64,000 nt of DNA from NCBI GenBank assembly GCA_963691655.1, contig OY829326.1, positions 54,863,776 to 54,927,775 of the forward strand. Direction: 5' to 3'. Made by a program: the position numbers and the translations under genes. The stretch is from Toxonevra muliebris (taxonomy: Eukaryota; Arthropoda; Insecta; Diptera; Pallopteridae). This document shows positions 34,683-44,459 of this stretch, piece by piece. A model generated the notes under the pieces. The model was not told where the DNA came from and did no database searches. It was given only the letters and a program-made list of their open reading frames with translations. Position 1 is the stretch's first letter; every line of letters starts with the position of its first letter.

Positions 34683-34987
34683 GACGACCTCGATAGTCTA
34701 GTGGGTAGCCCACTAGACTTTCATATGGGAGGTTCGGGCTTGATTCCCGTCTTTGTCTGGTGGTTAATTTTCATAACTTTCTTATATTCACTATCAATAT
34801 GAAGTGTACATATGAGAATTATAAGATAGTGTAGAAGTACACACATTGGTTGGTAATGGCAAAACCACCAAGCCGATAAAAAATTTCCACACCGCCGTTC
34901 GGAATCGACGTTAAACTATCGATCCAACTAAGTGGTATCACAATGGGCCTAAGTGTGTCTCTCGACAGCCACTCTAACCTAACCTAA
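34683..34987 (+). mobile_element. Monomeric tRNA-Glu-like SINE, ending ACCTAACC
   Basis: Starts GACGACCTCGATAGTCTAGT like the dimeric SINE and shares its whole first half: B-box region (GGCTTGATTCCC, decayed), hairpin linker and GTTCGGAATCGACGTTAAACT. The dimeric copies then continue into a second tRNA-like head. This copy continues instead with TATCACAATGGGCCTAAGTG and ends CTAACCTAACC. It therefore represents a one-headed relative with a different 3' end. No clear target duplication. Confidence 0.75.
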
Positions 34988-35045
34988 ACAAAGGAAACCT
35001 GATTGATTCATTAGTATATCTTACTTGTTCTTGCCTATTTAACTC
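34988..35045. other. Short spacer
   Basis: Nothing recognisable between the SINE and the following repeat. Confidence 0.4.
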
Positions 35046-35718
35046 TTAAGGGTTAGGTGGGTAAAAAACTGTCCCACCTTTTGCTTAGTTTGGTTTTTGC
35101 TTAGCTTCATGGTAGGATATATTTTAACCCTTCTTGTAAAATTGAAGTTATTTATAGTTATAAAATTTAATATTTTATTAAAAGTTTATCCTTCAGTTGG
35201 CAATGCTATAAACCAAAAAAATTCTGTGCAACTAGAATTTTTATTTCCAATCAAATCGTGTGGCTCAAACCGTTAAAAGTGTATTGGAAACATTGCAAAA
35301 ATAAAAGAACGAAAATTCAACGAGAGTAAGTTTGCTTATATGGCTCAGTTAGTAAGCGCGTTGTTCGACAGCCACAATGCGGAAAAATAATAAAAAAAAA
35401 TATTTTGTGGGATTTGAACCTTGGCCCACAAGTGCCTGCGTGTTCACTGGCGTTTTTGACAACTAGTTTATGGTGTCATGAATTTTTGCTGCAACTATTT
35501 TAGAGTTTTGTTTTTCTATGAGAAGCAAGTGACCCCTTGCTCTTAACCGTGCCATTTAGTACTCTTTTAGATGCTAAAATGAGTAATCCATGACCTAGAG
35601 CACGCAATGTTAAAGAGGAGTACAAAATTCAAGAGCTCTGGAGTAATAGGAACTTATCCATTCGTTACTTTGAAGCGATCGATGATTACACCTACGCTCA
35701 TCTTAATTTCAACTGGGT
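35046..35718 (+). repeat. Repeat with two converging tRNA-like parts, copy A
   Basis: Begins AAGGGTTAGGTGGGTAAAAA and ends near CAACTGGG. Inside, a forward D-arm-like word GGCTCAGTTAGTAAGCGCG (~35,342) faces a minus-strand tRNA-like part at ~35,404-35,475 with B box GGTTCAAATCCC. In this copy the forward part is truncated after its D arm. The same order occurs, inverted and more complete, at 39.16-39.90 kb. No coding sequence. Confidence 0.68.
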
Positions 35719-37945
35719 TCTTCGTTTTTGTCTACTTCACACACAAGCGCAATATGTGATAATATGTGCGTGCTCATTACTGGTCTAAAATAATGATGCT
35801 TCTTATGATTATTATACATTGGAAGATTTGTTGTTTTTGTATCTTCTTATCCATTTTTGGGGGATTTTTAGTAAGTTTTATAAAGTAATTTTTCCGAATT
35901 TCCATACTTGATAAACCATTAAAAGGCTGGGAATATTAAGAGGGGAGGGAGGCAAAAAAAAAAAATCAACTTCTTAATCTTTGAGCTAGCAGAACATAAT
36001 CGTATCGAAAATAATGAAAGTAATCTCAACTCAGTCGATACTACCTTCATATTGCCTTAACCGAAAAAATTCCGAGTCTGTTCGTATGCTCAACGACGCT
36101 GGAATGGTTGAAGGCATTGAACTTGGTGTTCTTAAGCCAAAGCGGAAATGATTTTCAATCATAAACACAGCTCTTAAAAAAGAATTGGCACTTAGAGTGT
36201 GATTTGTTGAAATCAATCAATATATTTCTCGACTTACGAAGAAACTTACTGTCTTTCTTGCTCAAGAACTCAAATCATTTGAGAAAACACGATCAGTCTA
36301 TTTTTGATCCATCAGAGTATAATCATAATCACTATTGGGGGTCCATCGATTCCATCGCGTCTCATTTGGATTATAGTAAGAAACTAAACTATACGGAGCT
36401 GAAAATATTTGGGAATGGACAAATTTTTTGTTCGTTCCCTGTCTAAAAATCTTCCCAAATAGCATCCTTGAGCTATTATCACTTATAAACCTAAACAAAA
36501 TTTAAGAAACTGTGCTTTACAGTAACCTCGAATCATTTTCATAATTTCTGATTTTACTGGCGCTACAAATTTTATAAAATTAAAATTGGACAAACCTCAA
36601 AACACCCAATTAAATAAATATTTAAATCACGCTATTCAATTACGCCCATGCAGAACAAAACTAAATTTAAAAAGCGCCACACCATGTCATTTTCACAAAA
36701 AGACCTAAGCTTTTTACTTTTTTAATAATCTTTGTTCTATTCGGACATTAGAAGTTTTTCTTTTTTCTCTTTATTTCGTATTATTTTTATTAGCTTTTAT
36801 TTCTTCAACTCTTTTAAGCCTTTTATTGTTGCACGATGCAAAATAATCTGCTTCAAAACATAAACGCTAAAATCATATGCCCACAAGTTTCCTTCTAATA
36901 TTTATGCTGTTATGGCATATTTTTTCTTTTCCCAGATTGAACGTTTTTAATGTTCCAGTTAAGCTGCGTGTGGTCTCCGTTGAACTTCATCGCTTAGTTG
37001 TTTCTCTTTCAACTGCAACTAGATGGCGTTGTTACATAATCTGCTAAATTTACAACCGCTTAACAACAGCAGATAGCTGCATGTATAACAGCTAAACACT
37101 AGTCACCTTGGACACAAGTTTCTAACCACTACTAATATGTTTTTGTTGTAGTATTAATCTCACTTGATATTGGTTAGTTGGTAGGTCGTTTGGTTGATGA
37201 GCTGTAAAAATAATTTCATATAAAAATGTTAATTGAAAATCATATTTTCATACCGTAAAAGCCCAGCAGCCACGTCATTCGCTTCAGAAATACTTTCCTG
37301 ATGCACATTTTTAGAAACAATGTATCACATTATTTCACTTAGCTCTTTTATGTGACATGGCTGAATAAAAACTATTATTAAATTAATATTTAAAATCATT
37401 TTCCTATTACTTACTCCGCATCGGAAAATTCAAAGCTCCCGTGTACTTGTGTGTAAAGTGGAAACGATATTAAAATATCGCACTTTCGTGGTAACGAAAA
37501 TCTAAAAACGCCATGAATATTTGATATTTCTGATATGAATGTCAGATACAGATTGGTTGTGAAAAACTTCCTTTTCTGACGTTTTTCATAAGGTGAGATG
37601 ATGAAAATTACACAAATTATATTTAAAGTTTTGTTTACAACGCATTGTAAGTGCTTTCATATTGCTTTCAAATGATGCGCTTTAGATGCGCAGCAATATG
37701 AAAGAACATTAATTTTTGCCGCTTCATATTTACATATGTATAAAAATTTGTATGTACAAGTGTACGTGTTCATACATACTACATTTATATGTGAAAGTTA
37801 GGCCAAGCCTTGTTTTATTTTGCAATGTATCTATAACAAAGTGTATCAAGTTGTTGAGATAGGAAAATTAAATTTTAAATATTACAGTGAAGCATAATGC
37901 CAAATATTTCCAAAGAAAATATACAAAATTTTAACTGGGCTACAA
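35719..37945. other. Long unassigned stretch
   Basis: No supported gene. Frames of 60-80 residues near 36.0-36.5 kb on both strands lack motifs. The rest is AT-rich single-copy-looking DNA. Confidence 0.4.
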
Positions 37946-38701
37946 GACGACCTCGATAATCTAGTGGATAGTGCATTAAATTTTCATCCAGAAGGTTGCG
38001 GGTTCGATTCCCGTCTTGGTTTGGTGGTTAATTCTCATGAAACTTCTTATATTCACTATCGATATGAAGTGGATGAGAATTGAGAGGCTGAGAGGAAAAG
38101 TGGTATAATTTCTACGTTCAGAAAAAAGTGGAATAATTTTACTTAAGAGCAAAAGCAAAACGAGATATGTTCAGAGCAAAAGTGAAACGAAATATGTTCA
38201 GAGCAAAAACGGAATACAAAACTATGCTGTTCTTGCTCTGAAAGAATTGTTATACCATATTTGTTCTTACTTTTAAGGCGTTTCATTTTCACTCTAAACT
38301 GTATTACTTATGCCATTCTTGCACTGACACACTAAGTTATTTCACTTTTGCTCTTATATAATTTTTAGCCCGCTTTTCCTCTCAGCCTGTCAATTATAAT
38401 TATAAGAATGTGTCCAAGTACACACCTTGGTTGGTAATGGCAAAACCACCGAGCTGATAAAAAATTGTCACATAGCCGTTCGGAATCGGCGTTAAACTGT
38501 AGGTCCTACCATCGCCACTGTGGTCTAGTGGCGGAGTGCCAGACTCTTGTTTCTGGAGACCCGAGTTCGATTCACGGCTTGGGTATGTTTCTTATCTATC
38601 TTTCTTTCTCTCTTCCTTCCTTTCTTTCTTGGGGCTTTGGTACAATAGATCTTATAGGACGCAGTGCCTGACTTTCGAGTCGTCCTTCCTTTAAATAATA
38701 A
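37946..38701 (+). mobile_element. Dimeric tRNA-derived SINE with hairpin MITE inside
   Basis: Same two-headed structure as the 3.76 and 45.19 kb copies: Glu-like head at the start, second head from ~38,508 (CATCGCCACTGTGGTCTAGTG), then the CTTTCTTTC tail and AAT end. The 14-bp word TAACTGGGCTACAA flanks it on both sides (37,932-37,945 and 38,702-38,715). It is 756 bases long because a 310-base foldback interrupts the linker at 38,082-38,391. Confidence 0.9.
38082..38391. mobile_element. Foldback MITE inserted in SINE, ~310 bp
   Basis: Ends are inverted GA(G/C)AGGCTGAGAGGAAAAG. Inside, words like GAGCAAAAGTGAAACGA on the left are answered by TTTCACTTTTGCTCT on the right, so the whole unit can fold. 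A relative is at 42.34-42.59 kb. Its absence from the other SINE copies proves insertion. The A/T target hides the duplication. Confidence 0.75.
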
Positions 38702-38715
38702 TAACTGGGCTACAA

Positions 38716-38939
38716 AACCTATAAAAGAAATACAAAAAGAAACTCAAACCAAAAGCATAATATTGCTATCCAGCAGTAACCTCGCCAAATCAGCCAATTG
38801 CTACATTACAATTTTTCCTTCGCGCACAATCGCTTTGCTCATCAACTTCTTCTGAACCCAAATTCGTATGTCTACAAAAAAAAAGGAAAATTTTTTTACA
38901 TATAGCTTATTTATAATTAAGAAAAAATTTTAATTTGTT
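38716..38939. other. Unassigned stretch
   Basis: No supported feature. Confidence 0.45.
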
Positions 38940-39110
38940 GGAATTGAAACTTTGTAAAAATAAAAAAATTAAAAAAGAAATTTTGTGGGATTTGAACTTT
39001 GGCCACAAGTGTCTACGCGCTTACTAGCACACTAGACAACTAGGCTATACCGGCACGAATTTTTTCAAACACTATTTTGGAGTTTTGTTTCTCTAAGCAA
39101 GTGAGATAAA
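38940..39110 (-). repeat. Fragment of the converging-tRNA repeat
   Basis: Minus strand reads GGTATAGCCTAGTTGTCTAG then AGTTCAAATCCCACA, the same tRNA-like part as in copies A and B, and lies inverted relative to the one at 39,370. Only this half of the repeat is present. Confidence 0.62.
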
Positions 39111-39156
39111 TATATATTTAACAGTACCGAAAATCATATGTGTAAAATAGAGATAC

Positions 39157-39900
39157 CCCAGTTGAACTTTGGCTGATCGTAGGAGTAATCATTGAGCGCT
39201 CCAAAGCGAGCAATCGATTACTCCCTATTGCTCCAGAGCTCTTGTATTTTGTACTCATTGCATGTCCTTAGGGCATGGAGTACTCGTTTTAACCTCAAAA
39301 AGGAGTAATAAAGGAGGACACGATTACGAGCATGAGATCACTAGCATCACATAGAAAAATAAAACTCCTAAATAGTTCCTTACAATATTCATGACGGCAT
39401 AGACTAGTTGTCTAAACCGCCAGTAAGCACGCAAGCACTTGTGTGTGCCAAAGTTCAAACCCCACATCTTTTTTTTTTTAATTATAATGTTAATATTCAT
39501 TTTTGTTCATTATTTTTTATTTTTTTTATTATTACTATTATAATTTTATTATTTTCTTGAGTTGCCTTTTTCCAGGCTCGAACCTGTGTTCGAAACGCCG
39601 CGCTTACCAACTGAGCGAGTCACACAAGCAAATTTATTGTCCTTGAATTTTGTTTCTTTTACTCTTGTAATAATTCTAGTACTAGTTACTGATTTTTAAC
39701 TCTTTGATGCACACGATTTTAAAGAAAATAAAAGCACCAATTGCACAGAAATTTTTTTGGTTTATATCATCATAAGCAGAATGAGAAACTAAATAAAATA
39801 TTAAACTGTGTGACTATAGGTAATTTTCGAGGTGGGTTAAAATATATCACACTATGCATAAAAAAATATGCGGGGCAGTTTTTACCCCACCTACCGTGAA
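39157..39900 (-). repeat. Repeat with two converging tRNA-like parts, copy B
   Basis: Inverted counterpart of copy A, matching from CCCAGTTGAA to GGGTAAAAACTGCC-type sequence at ~39,888. The plus-strand tRNA-like part at 39,370-39,470 has GACTAGTTGTCTAA and AGTTCAAACCCCAC. The minus-strand part at 39,575-39,635 is complete: GCTCAGTTGGTAAGCGCGG as D arm and AGGTTCGAGCCTGG as T arm. They point toward each other with a T/A-rich middle. Confidence 0.7.
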
Positions 39901-40060
39901 GGGTTAACTGGGCAAGAGAGAGTGAGATATACAAATTTGAACTACTCAATCAGGCTGTCTTTGTTTATCATTATTTCTAGACCATATAAAATTATGAAAT
40001 TGTGTTAGTGAAATTCAAAAATTTTATTACTGTATTGGAGTTGCTCGTTTATCCCTTCTT
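39901..40060. repeat. Direct repeat unit 1 downstream of copy B
   Basis: Words such as AAATTGTGTTAGTGAAA and TTACTGTATTGGAGTT recur in the same order at 40,620-40,757. Both units follow a copy of the converging-tRNA repeat, so the pair looks like an old segmental duplication or the true 3' part of the repeat. Confidence 0.6.
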
Positions 40061-40384
40061 TTGGAGTAATGAAATCATTAATCTTTGGGGAGTACTCACT
40101 GTTTGTGCAACTGGGACGAAATAACACATATATAAAGATCCCTGCAAGAATACTATACATCATCATGCATCATCTGGTCATCAGTACTGATGCCAAAACA
40201 CATCAGAACTTCCCATCAGTTTGCACAGAGTGTTGGGGAAAAAATTATGCAAACTTTATATAGTAAGTACGTCTGATTTCTTTATTCCTGTCTCATGCAC
40301 ATAATTTTTATTACTAATAAATATATATTTATCTCATTTGCATCACTTAAAAAAACAAAACTACAAAACAGTAGTTGCCAAAAC

Positions 40385-40619
40385 TCATGATGGTATAGCC
40401 TAGTTGTCTAGTGCGTCAGCAAGCATGCAGCTTCTTGTGTCCAAGGCGCAAATCCCATAAATTTCATTTCAAATAAAAGGTTCAATTCCGACAACTTAAA
40501 TTTTTTTTTGATTATTGATCAAAGCGCTTCCCAACCGACCCACACAAGTACACTTTCAATGAATTTTGTTGCTTTTATTCTTGCAATGCTTGCTGCACCA
40601 GTTACTGCCATTTGTACAA
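40385..40619 (-). repeat. Converging-tRNA repeat, decayed copy C
   Basis: Plus strand has GGTATAGCCTAGTTGTCTAG and CAAATCCCATAAATTT. A minus-strand partner near 40,520-40,550 keeps only parts of its D arm. Order and orientation are as in copy B. Confidence 0.55.
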
Positions 40620-40760
40620 GAATGAGTAAGACATACAAAATAGAATGATTCAATCATGTTGTCTTTATTTATCATGATTTCTAAAAAGCAGACCTTATAA
40701 AATTTTAAAATTGTGTTAGTGAAAGCTATAAATTTTGTTACTGTATTGGAGTTTCCATCA
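40620..40760. repeat. Direct repeat unit 2 downstream of copy C
   Basis: Matches 39,901-40,060 in the same orientation: TCAATCATGTTGTCTTTATT, AAATTGTGTTAGTGAAA and CTGTATTGGAGTT. Confidence 0.6.
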
Positions 40761-41039
40761 GCCTAGTCTAGAAGATGAAGTATATTATTACATCATGTGA
40801 CGAGTGCAGAAGAGACTTAATTTAGTTTTTCAATATATCTAAGCCAGCTTAAACTCTTAGGTCCGGAAATAGCTATGGAAACCCTCAAATTCTAGGTTAA
40901 ATCCGTGCAGTTGGCAGACTTATTGCCAGTCAGTTGCAGATATGGTGATACAGTCCAACCAAAAAATGCGAATACTTACAACTTTTTAACATTTTTCTAT
41001 AATACAAGTGTTTATCATATACACTTTAAAGATAATAAA

Positions 41040-41380
41040 TCTTCTTTATAATGGTTTGGATCTGGTTTTCGTTCTATTTTTAGATCTGATTTGTAGTCTT
41101 ATTTTAGATCTTATATTTGGTCTGAGTCTCGGTTTGAAATTTGGTCTGAATTTAAGTTTGATTCTTGGTTTGACTTTTGAGCTTGGGTTGGATTTCTAAT
41201 CTGTGTTTGGGCCCAAATTTTGGACTGAATAAATACCCACTGAGATTTGGTAATAATTTTGTTCAAATTCGTTCAACATTTTCATCCGATTTTCGGTCTA
41301 CTTTCTGGATTTTGATCTGGTTATAATTTATTTATGGTTTTATGTCTGGTTTCTTATCTGGATTTCAATTTAGTTTCTAG
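41040..41380. repeat. Second array of the 12-bp unit TTTGGTCTGAAT
   Basis: Same unit family as at 26.4-27.5 kb, shorter and with more T-rich variants. The phase is good enough to leave a 63-residue plus-strand frame rich in FGL and LGL, which is not a gene. Confidence 0.75.
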
Positions 41381-41489
41381 TGCGTTCTACTCTGTTATGG
41401 GCGATTTCATGTGTTCTGCTGTTGTTTTTTCGTGTAATGTAAAGGCACTCAACTAAAGGGAAATTATCGCTTATTATTTGAATGATTGT

Positions 41490-41695
41490 GGAAAAATGGA
41501 TGCTAACTTTTCATTAAAAACACCTTTCTTGCAATAGGATTTGGGTTTTCTTCCCACAACACTAAGCGCGGATAGTGACGAGCATGAAAAAGGATTCCAC
41601 CACGATATGAAGGACATAAAAAACGTTGTCAAGTATTTTGGGATGAATACATGATGAGTAACAACGGTTGGGCTCTGATTAGAAAAACTGACTAA
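41490..41695 (+). pseudogene. Broken copy of an uncharacterised arthropod protein (SDEHxxxFHxD type)
   Basis: The plus strand reads KMDANFSLKTPFLQ, a stop, DLGFLPTTLSADSDEHEKGF and HHDMKDIKN. After a frameshift near 41,628 it continues QVFWDEYMMSNNGWALIRKT and stops. From memory this resembles a hypothetical protein family common in insect and cnidarian genomes, with SLKIHFL, SDEHGERFHQDI and a MMxDYCW-like end, probably spread by a mobile element. Its function is unknown to me. One stop and one frameshift make this copy dead. The 107-residue minus-strand frame over it is a shadow. Confidence 0.6.
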
Positions 41696-42339
41696 AGATA
41701 ATACAGAAAAGATGCATATTTCTAATTTTGATTGAAATAAGTTCTCACGCAATACTAAAATTTTAGAAAACAAATGTATCAGGAAGCAAAAATACATTTA
41801 AAAAATGCGATTAAAAGTCTGGGCAAAAAAAAACTCAATTTTGTTAACTAGTGTTATAGTTTGAGTAAGTGAGCAATCTATCGATTATTAACGAGTTTAC
41901 TGAACGGTTTGTGTCAAGGCTGACATTTGGATTACAGTTAACATTTTTGCTTTTTCATTATATTACCGCTTGATGTCACTGCTATAAGTAGTTATCTGCC
42001 AAATGATGACACAACTGCTCCTTGTTCTCTTTGTCAGTTGGCTTCCATTACGTAAAAAGAATTTTTCGGTACTGGTAAAGATTCTATATCTTAATGTACT
42101 ACTATTTTTTTTTTTTTGTTAATAAATTGAAATTAAATTGAATTTTATATTTTGGGTAGATTTTTGCACTTTCCAATAAGAAATATCCAGCATTCGTTTT
42201 GTCAAATGATAAGCTGAAAATCAAATGGAATTTAGATTTTTTACAACCCGTTTCAAGAAATAACATTTTTTCCTCTGCATAATGATTTTTTGTATATAAA
42301 ATTTAATATTTATTGGTTGTAATATTCGGCCGAAAAGGT
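41696..42339. other. Unassigned AT-rich stretch
   Basis: No supported gene. The A/T-rich 42,100-42,330 segment is low complexity. Confidence 0.45.
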
Positions 42340-42590
42340 ATCGATATGAACAGCACAAAAAACTGAATTGAATAATCAAAAGTCGTGAGCGCAAAAACAA
42401 AGTAATGAACACTTCGGGGCAAAAACGGAATGACAATTCTTCAGAGCAAAAACACCGCGTATTTCATTTTTGCACTGAATGTATTTTATTTTACTTTTGC
42501 ACTCAACTGGTGTTGTTTCACTTCGCTCTCAGTTATTTGTTATTTCATTTTTGCTCTCAAACGTTTTTATGTCAGTTTCAATAAAAAAAT
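42340..42590. repeat. Relative of the 38.08-kb foldback
   Basis: GAGCAAAAAC/GGCAAAAACGGAAT words on the left are answered by TTTCATTTTTGC/CTTTTGCACTC words on the right, the same vocabulary as the foldback inside the 37.9-kb SINE. Clear GAGAGGCTGAGAGG ends are missing. A 100-residue open frame through it follows from the repeat. Confidence 0.5.
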
Positions 42591-43108
42591 TTTTACATCG
42601 TATTTGTTTTCAGCCATTCAAATGTCCTATAGTAATTTCGGGCTGCTGAGCACGAATCTGCCGTCCACTTTGTCCCAGTTTTTTCGCTTTTTTACAGGAG
42701 AGTTTGGAAAATACGATGTACTTATCTCATGATTTTTATTTGAGTTTCACAATGAGCTGTCTGTAAACACTATAGCTCGGGTAAGCCTTATAAAACCGCA
42801 ACCAAACTTTGTACAGAAGTTCCTTATCAATAGGAATAAATTAAGTTCTAAAATATGCTAAATTGTTTAAATGGGCGTGGTGCCTCCCATACAAGTGAAT
42901 ACTTCAAAAAGTGATAGAGAAAAAAATTAAAAAAAAAAAATTATCTAAATCCAATACACTTCTTTGAAATATCCTTACCCTACGAAACCTATGTCTGCTT
43001 CACTGTTATGGACGGACCCAAATGCATGGCAGCTTCGTGGTCAGCATTTCACCGCAACATATGTATCTGAATAACATTATACTTATTCCTGCCTATTCAT
43101 GTACAGAT
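42591..43108. other. Unassigned stretch
   Basis: Contains ATGGGCGTGGTGCCTCCCAT at ~42,870, a near-palindromic GC-rich word. No gene. Confidence 0.4.
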
Positions 43109-43192
43109 ATATCGTCGCCTGAGAATTGATTTGGCGTATAGGTATATGAATTTGTACACACATGCGCCAAATCAATTCTCAGGCGACGATAT
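43109..43192. repeat. Perfect 28-bp hairpin with 28-base loop
   Basis: The arm 43,109-43,136 (starting ATATCGTCGCCTGAGAATTG) is an exact reverse complement of 43,165-43,192. The loop is 28 bases, with TATA-rich sequence. No mismatch in 28 pairs in an otherwise decayed neighbourhood implies recent origin or constraint. It could be a tiny foldback transposon, a protein-binding palindrome or a structured RNA; no evidence decides. Confidence 0.9.
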
Positions 43193-44266
43193 GTGCGAAA
43201 AAAAAGATAGCTGAACAGCTTGTTGCGATCACATCTATCGTATACGTATTAAAGAGCTTCAATCTTTTTTTTTGCACTTGCTGTAAAGTATAATTTCTCA
43301 TTTGCAGTTCTTGTCTAATTTATCCACTGTAATTTGTATATTTTGATGTGTCATCGTACAATTTCTCATGATAAAGCTAAAAAAAAAACACAAAACAAAA
43401 AATGCTAAAAAAATTAATAAAATCAAAGTTAAATGGAAAAGAAAAAAAAGACGAAGAGGAAGAGAATATCATACCAAACTCTTAAATTATAATAAACGTG
43501 TAATCGTAATGTGCGCCTATAAACGTAATCTCCACAGGTGATTTCACATGAAATACCGCTACTAAATGTCAAAAAGTTTAGCTTAGGAGGCACATTTGTA
43601 CGCACCTATTTGTCTGTCTGACTTGTCTGTATGTCTGTCCGATGTTTAAACGTAAAATCAAGTATCCTCAATACCACCACCACACGCCATAAAGCAAAAC
43701 TAAAAAATGCTAAGATAGTCCAAAAAAAAAAGTGTAAAAGAAACTGAACGCATTACGAAAGCACAAACTCATAAAGTTTGCTTGAAAATTGATTATCAAA
43801 TGAAAAATCAAAACGCTTATTAGCATTAGCAGCATCATTTTTATTTTTAGTAATATGCGTGCAATCTGAATCGGGGCCGACATTATCAGCGTCAAAGAGA
43901 AAATATGAAAATAATAAAAGAAATGTGTTTAAAGTGTTTCACTGTATGAATAGTATAGATAGCTACATATACAAAAAAGTTGCCACAGTGGTAAAAGTTT
44001 CAAAAATCAAAAAATTCCATTTAGACCTGTCATTTCTAAGATACTGCTCGCGGGCAAATGCTGAGCGTAAGCTCGATAATATTTCAAATTTATAAATTGA
44101 GAGAACTCATTAGTTGGCGCGAAGAATTCAAATGAGCAGAATCTGTATCAGATGATGCGCTGAAAAACCAGTCTCAGCGCCAACTGAAATGAATAAATCA
44201 ATTTCATTCGGTATCTACATAGTCTACTCCTTGACGTGGAGACTAGTCTCTTAAAACTGCCAAATA
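43193..44266. other. Unassigned stretch
   Basis: No supported gene. Frames at 43,710-44,095 lack motifs. Ends with the TA (44,265-44,266) at the edge of the DD37E-like transposon. Confidence 0.45.
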
Positions 44267-44459
44267 AGGAATGAGATTGAAAAAATCTTAACACACGTTT
44301 TACCTAATAATTTCTTTTGGGTTTAAAATTTAAAAATTCCTGTGATCTAGTTATCTTTGAAAAATATGTCAGTTGTTATTTTTAATCACAAACATTTTGA
44401 TTTATTGTGAGTTTGATCAAAATTAGTGAAGAAAAAGAAGTAGGTCTTAAAATTATAAA

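Noticed and set aside
41474..41797. 107-residue minus-strand frame
   Set aside because: Opposite a plus-strand pseudogene with recognisable motifs.
42430..42732. 100-residue plus-strand frame
   Set aside because: Runs through a foldback repeat with CATTTTTGCTCTC words; composition follows the repeat.
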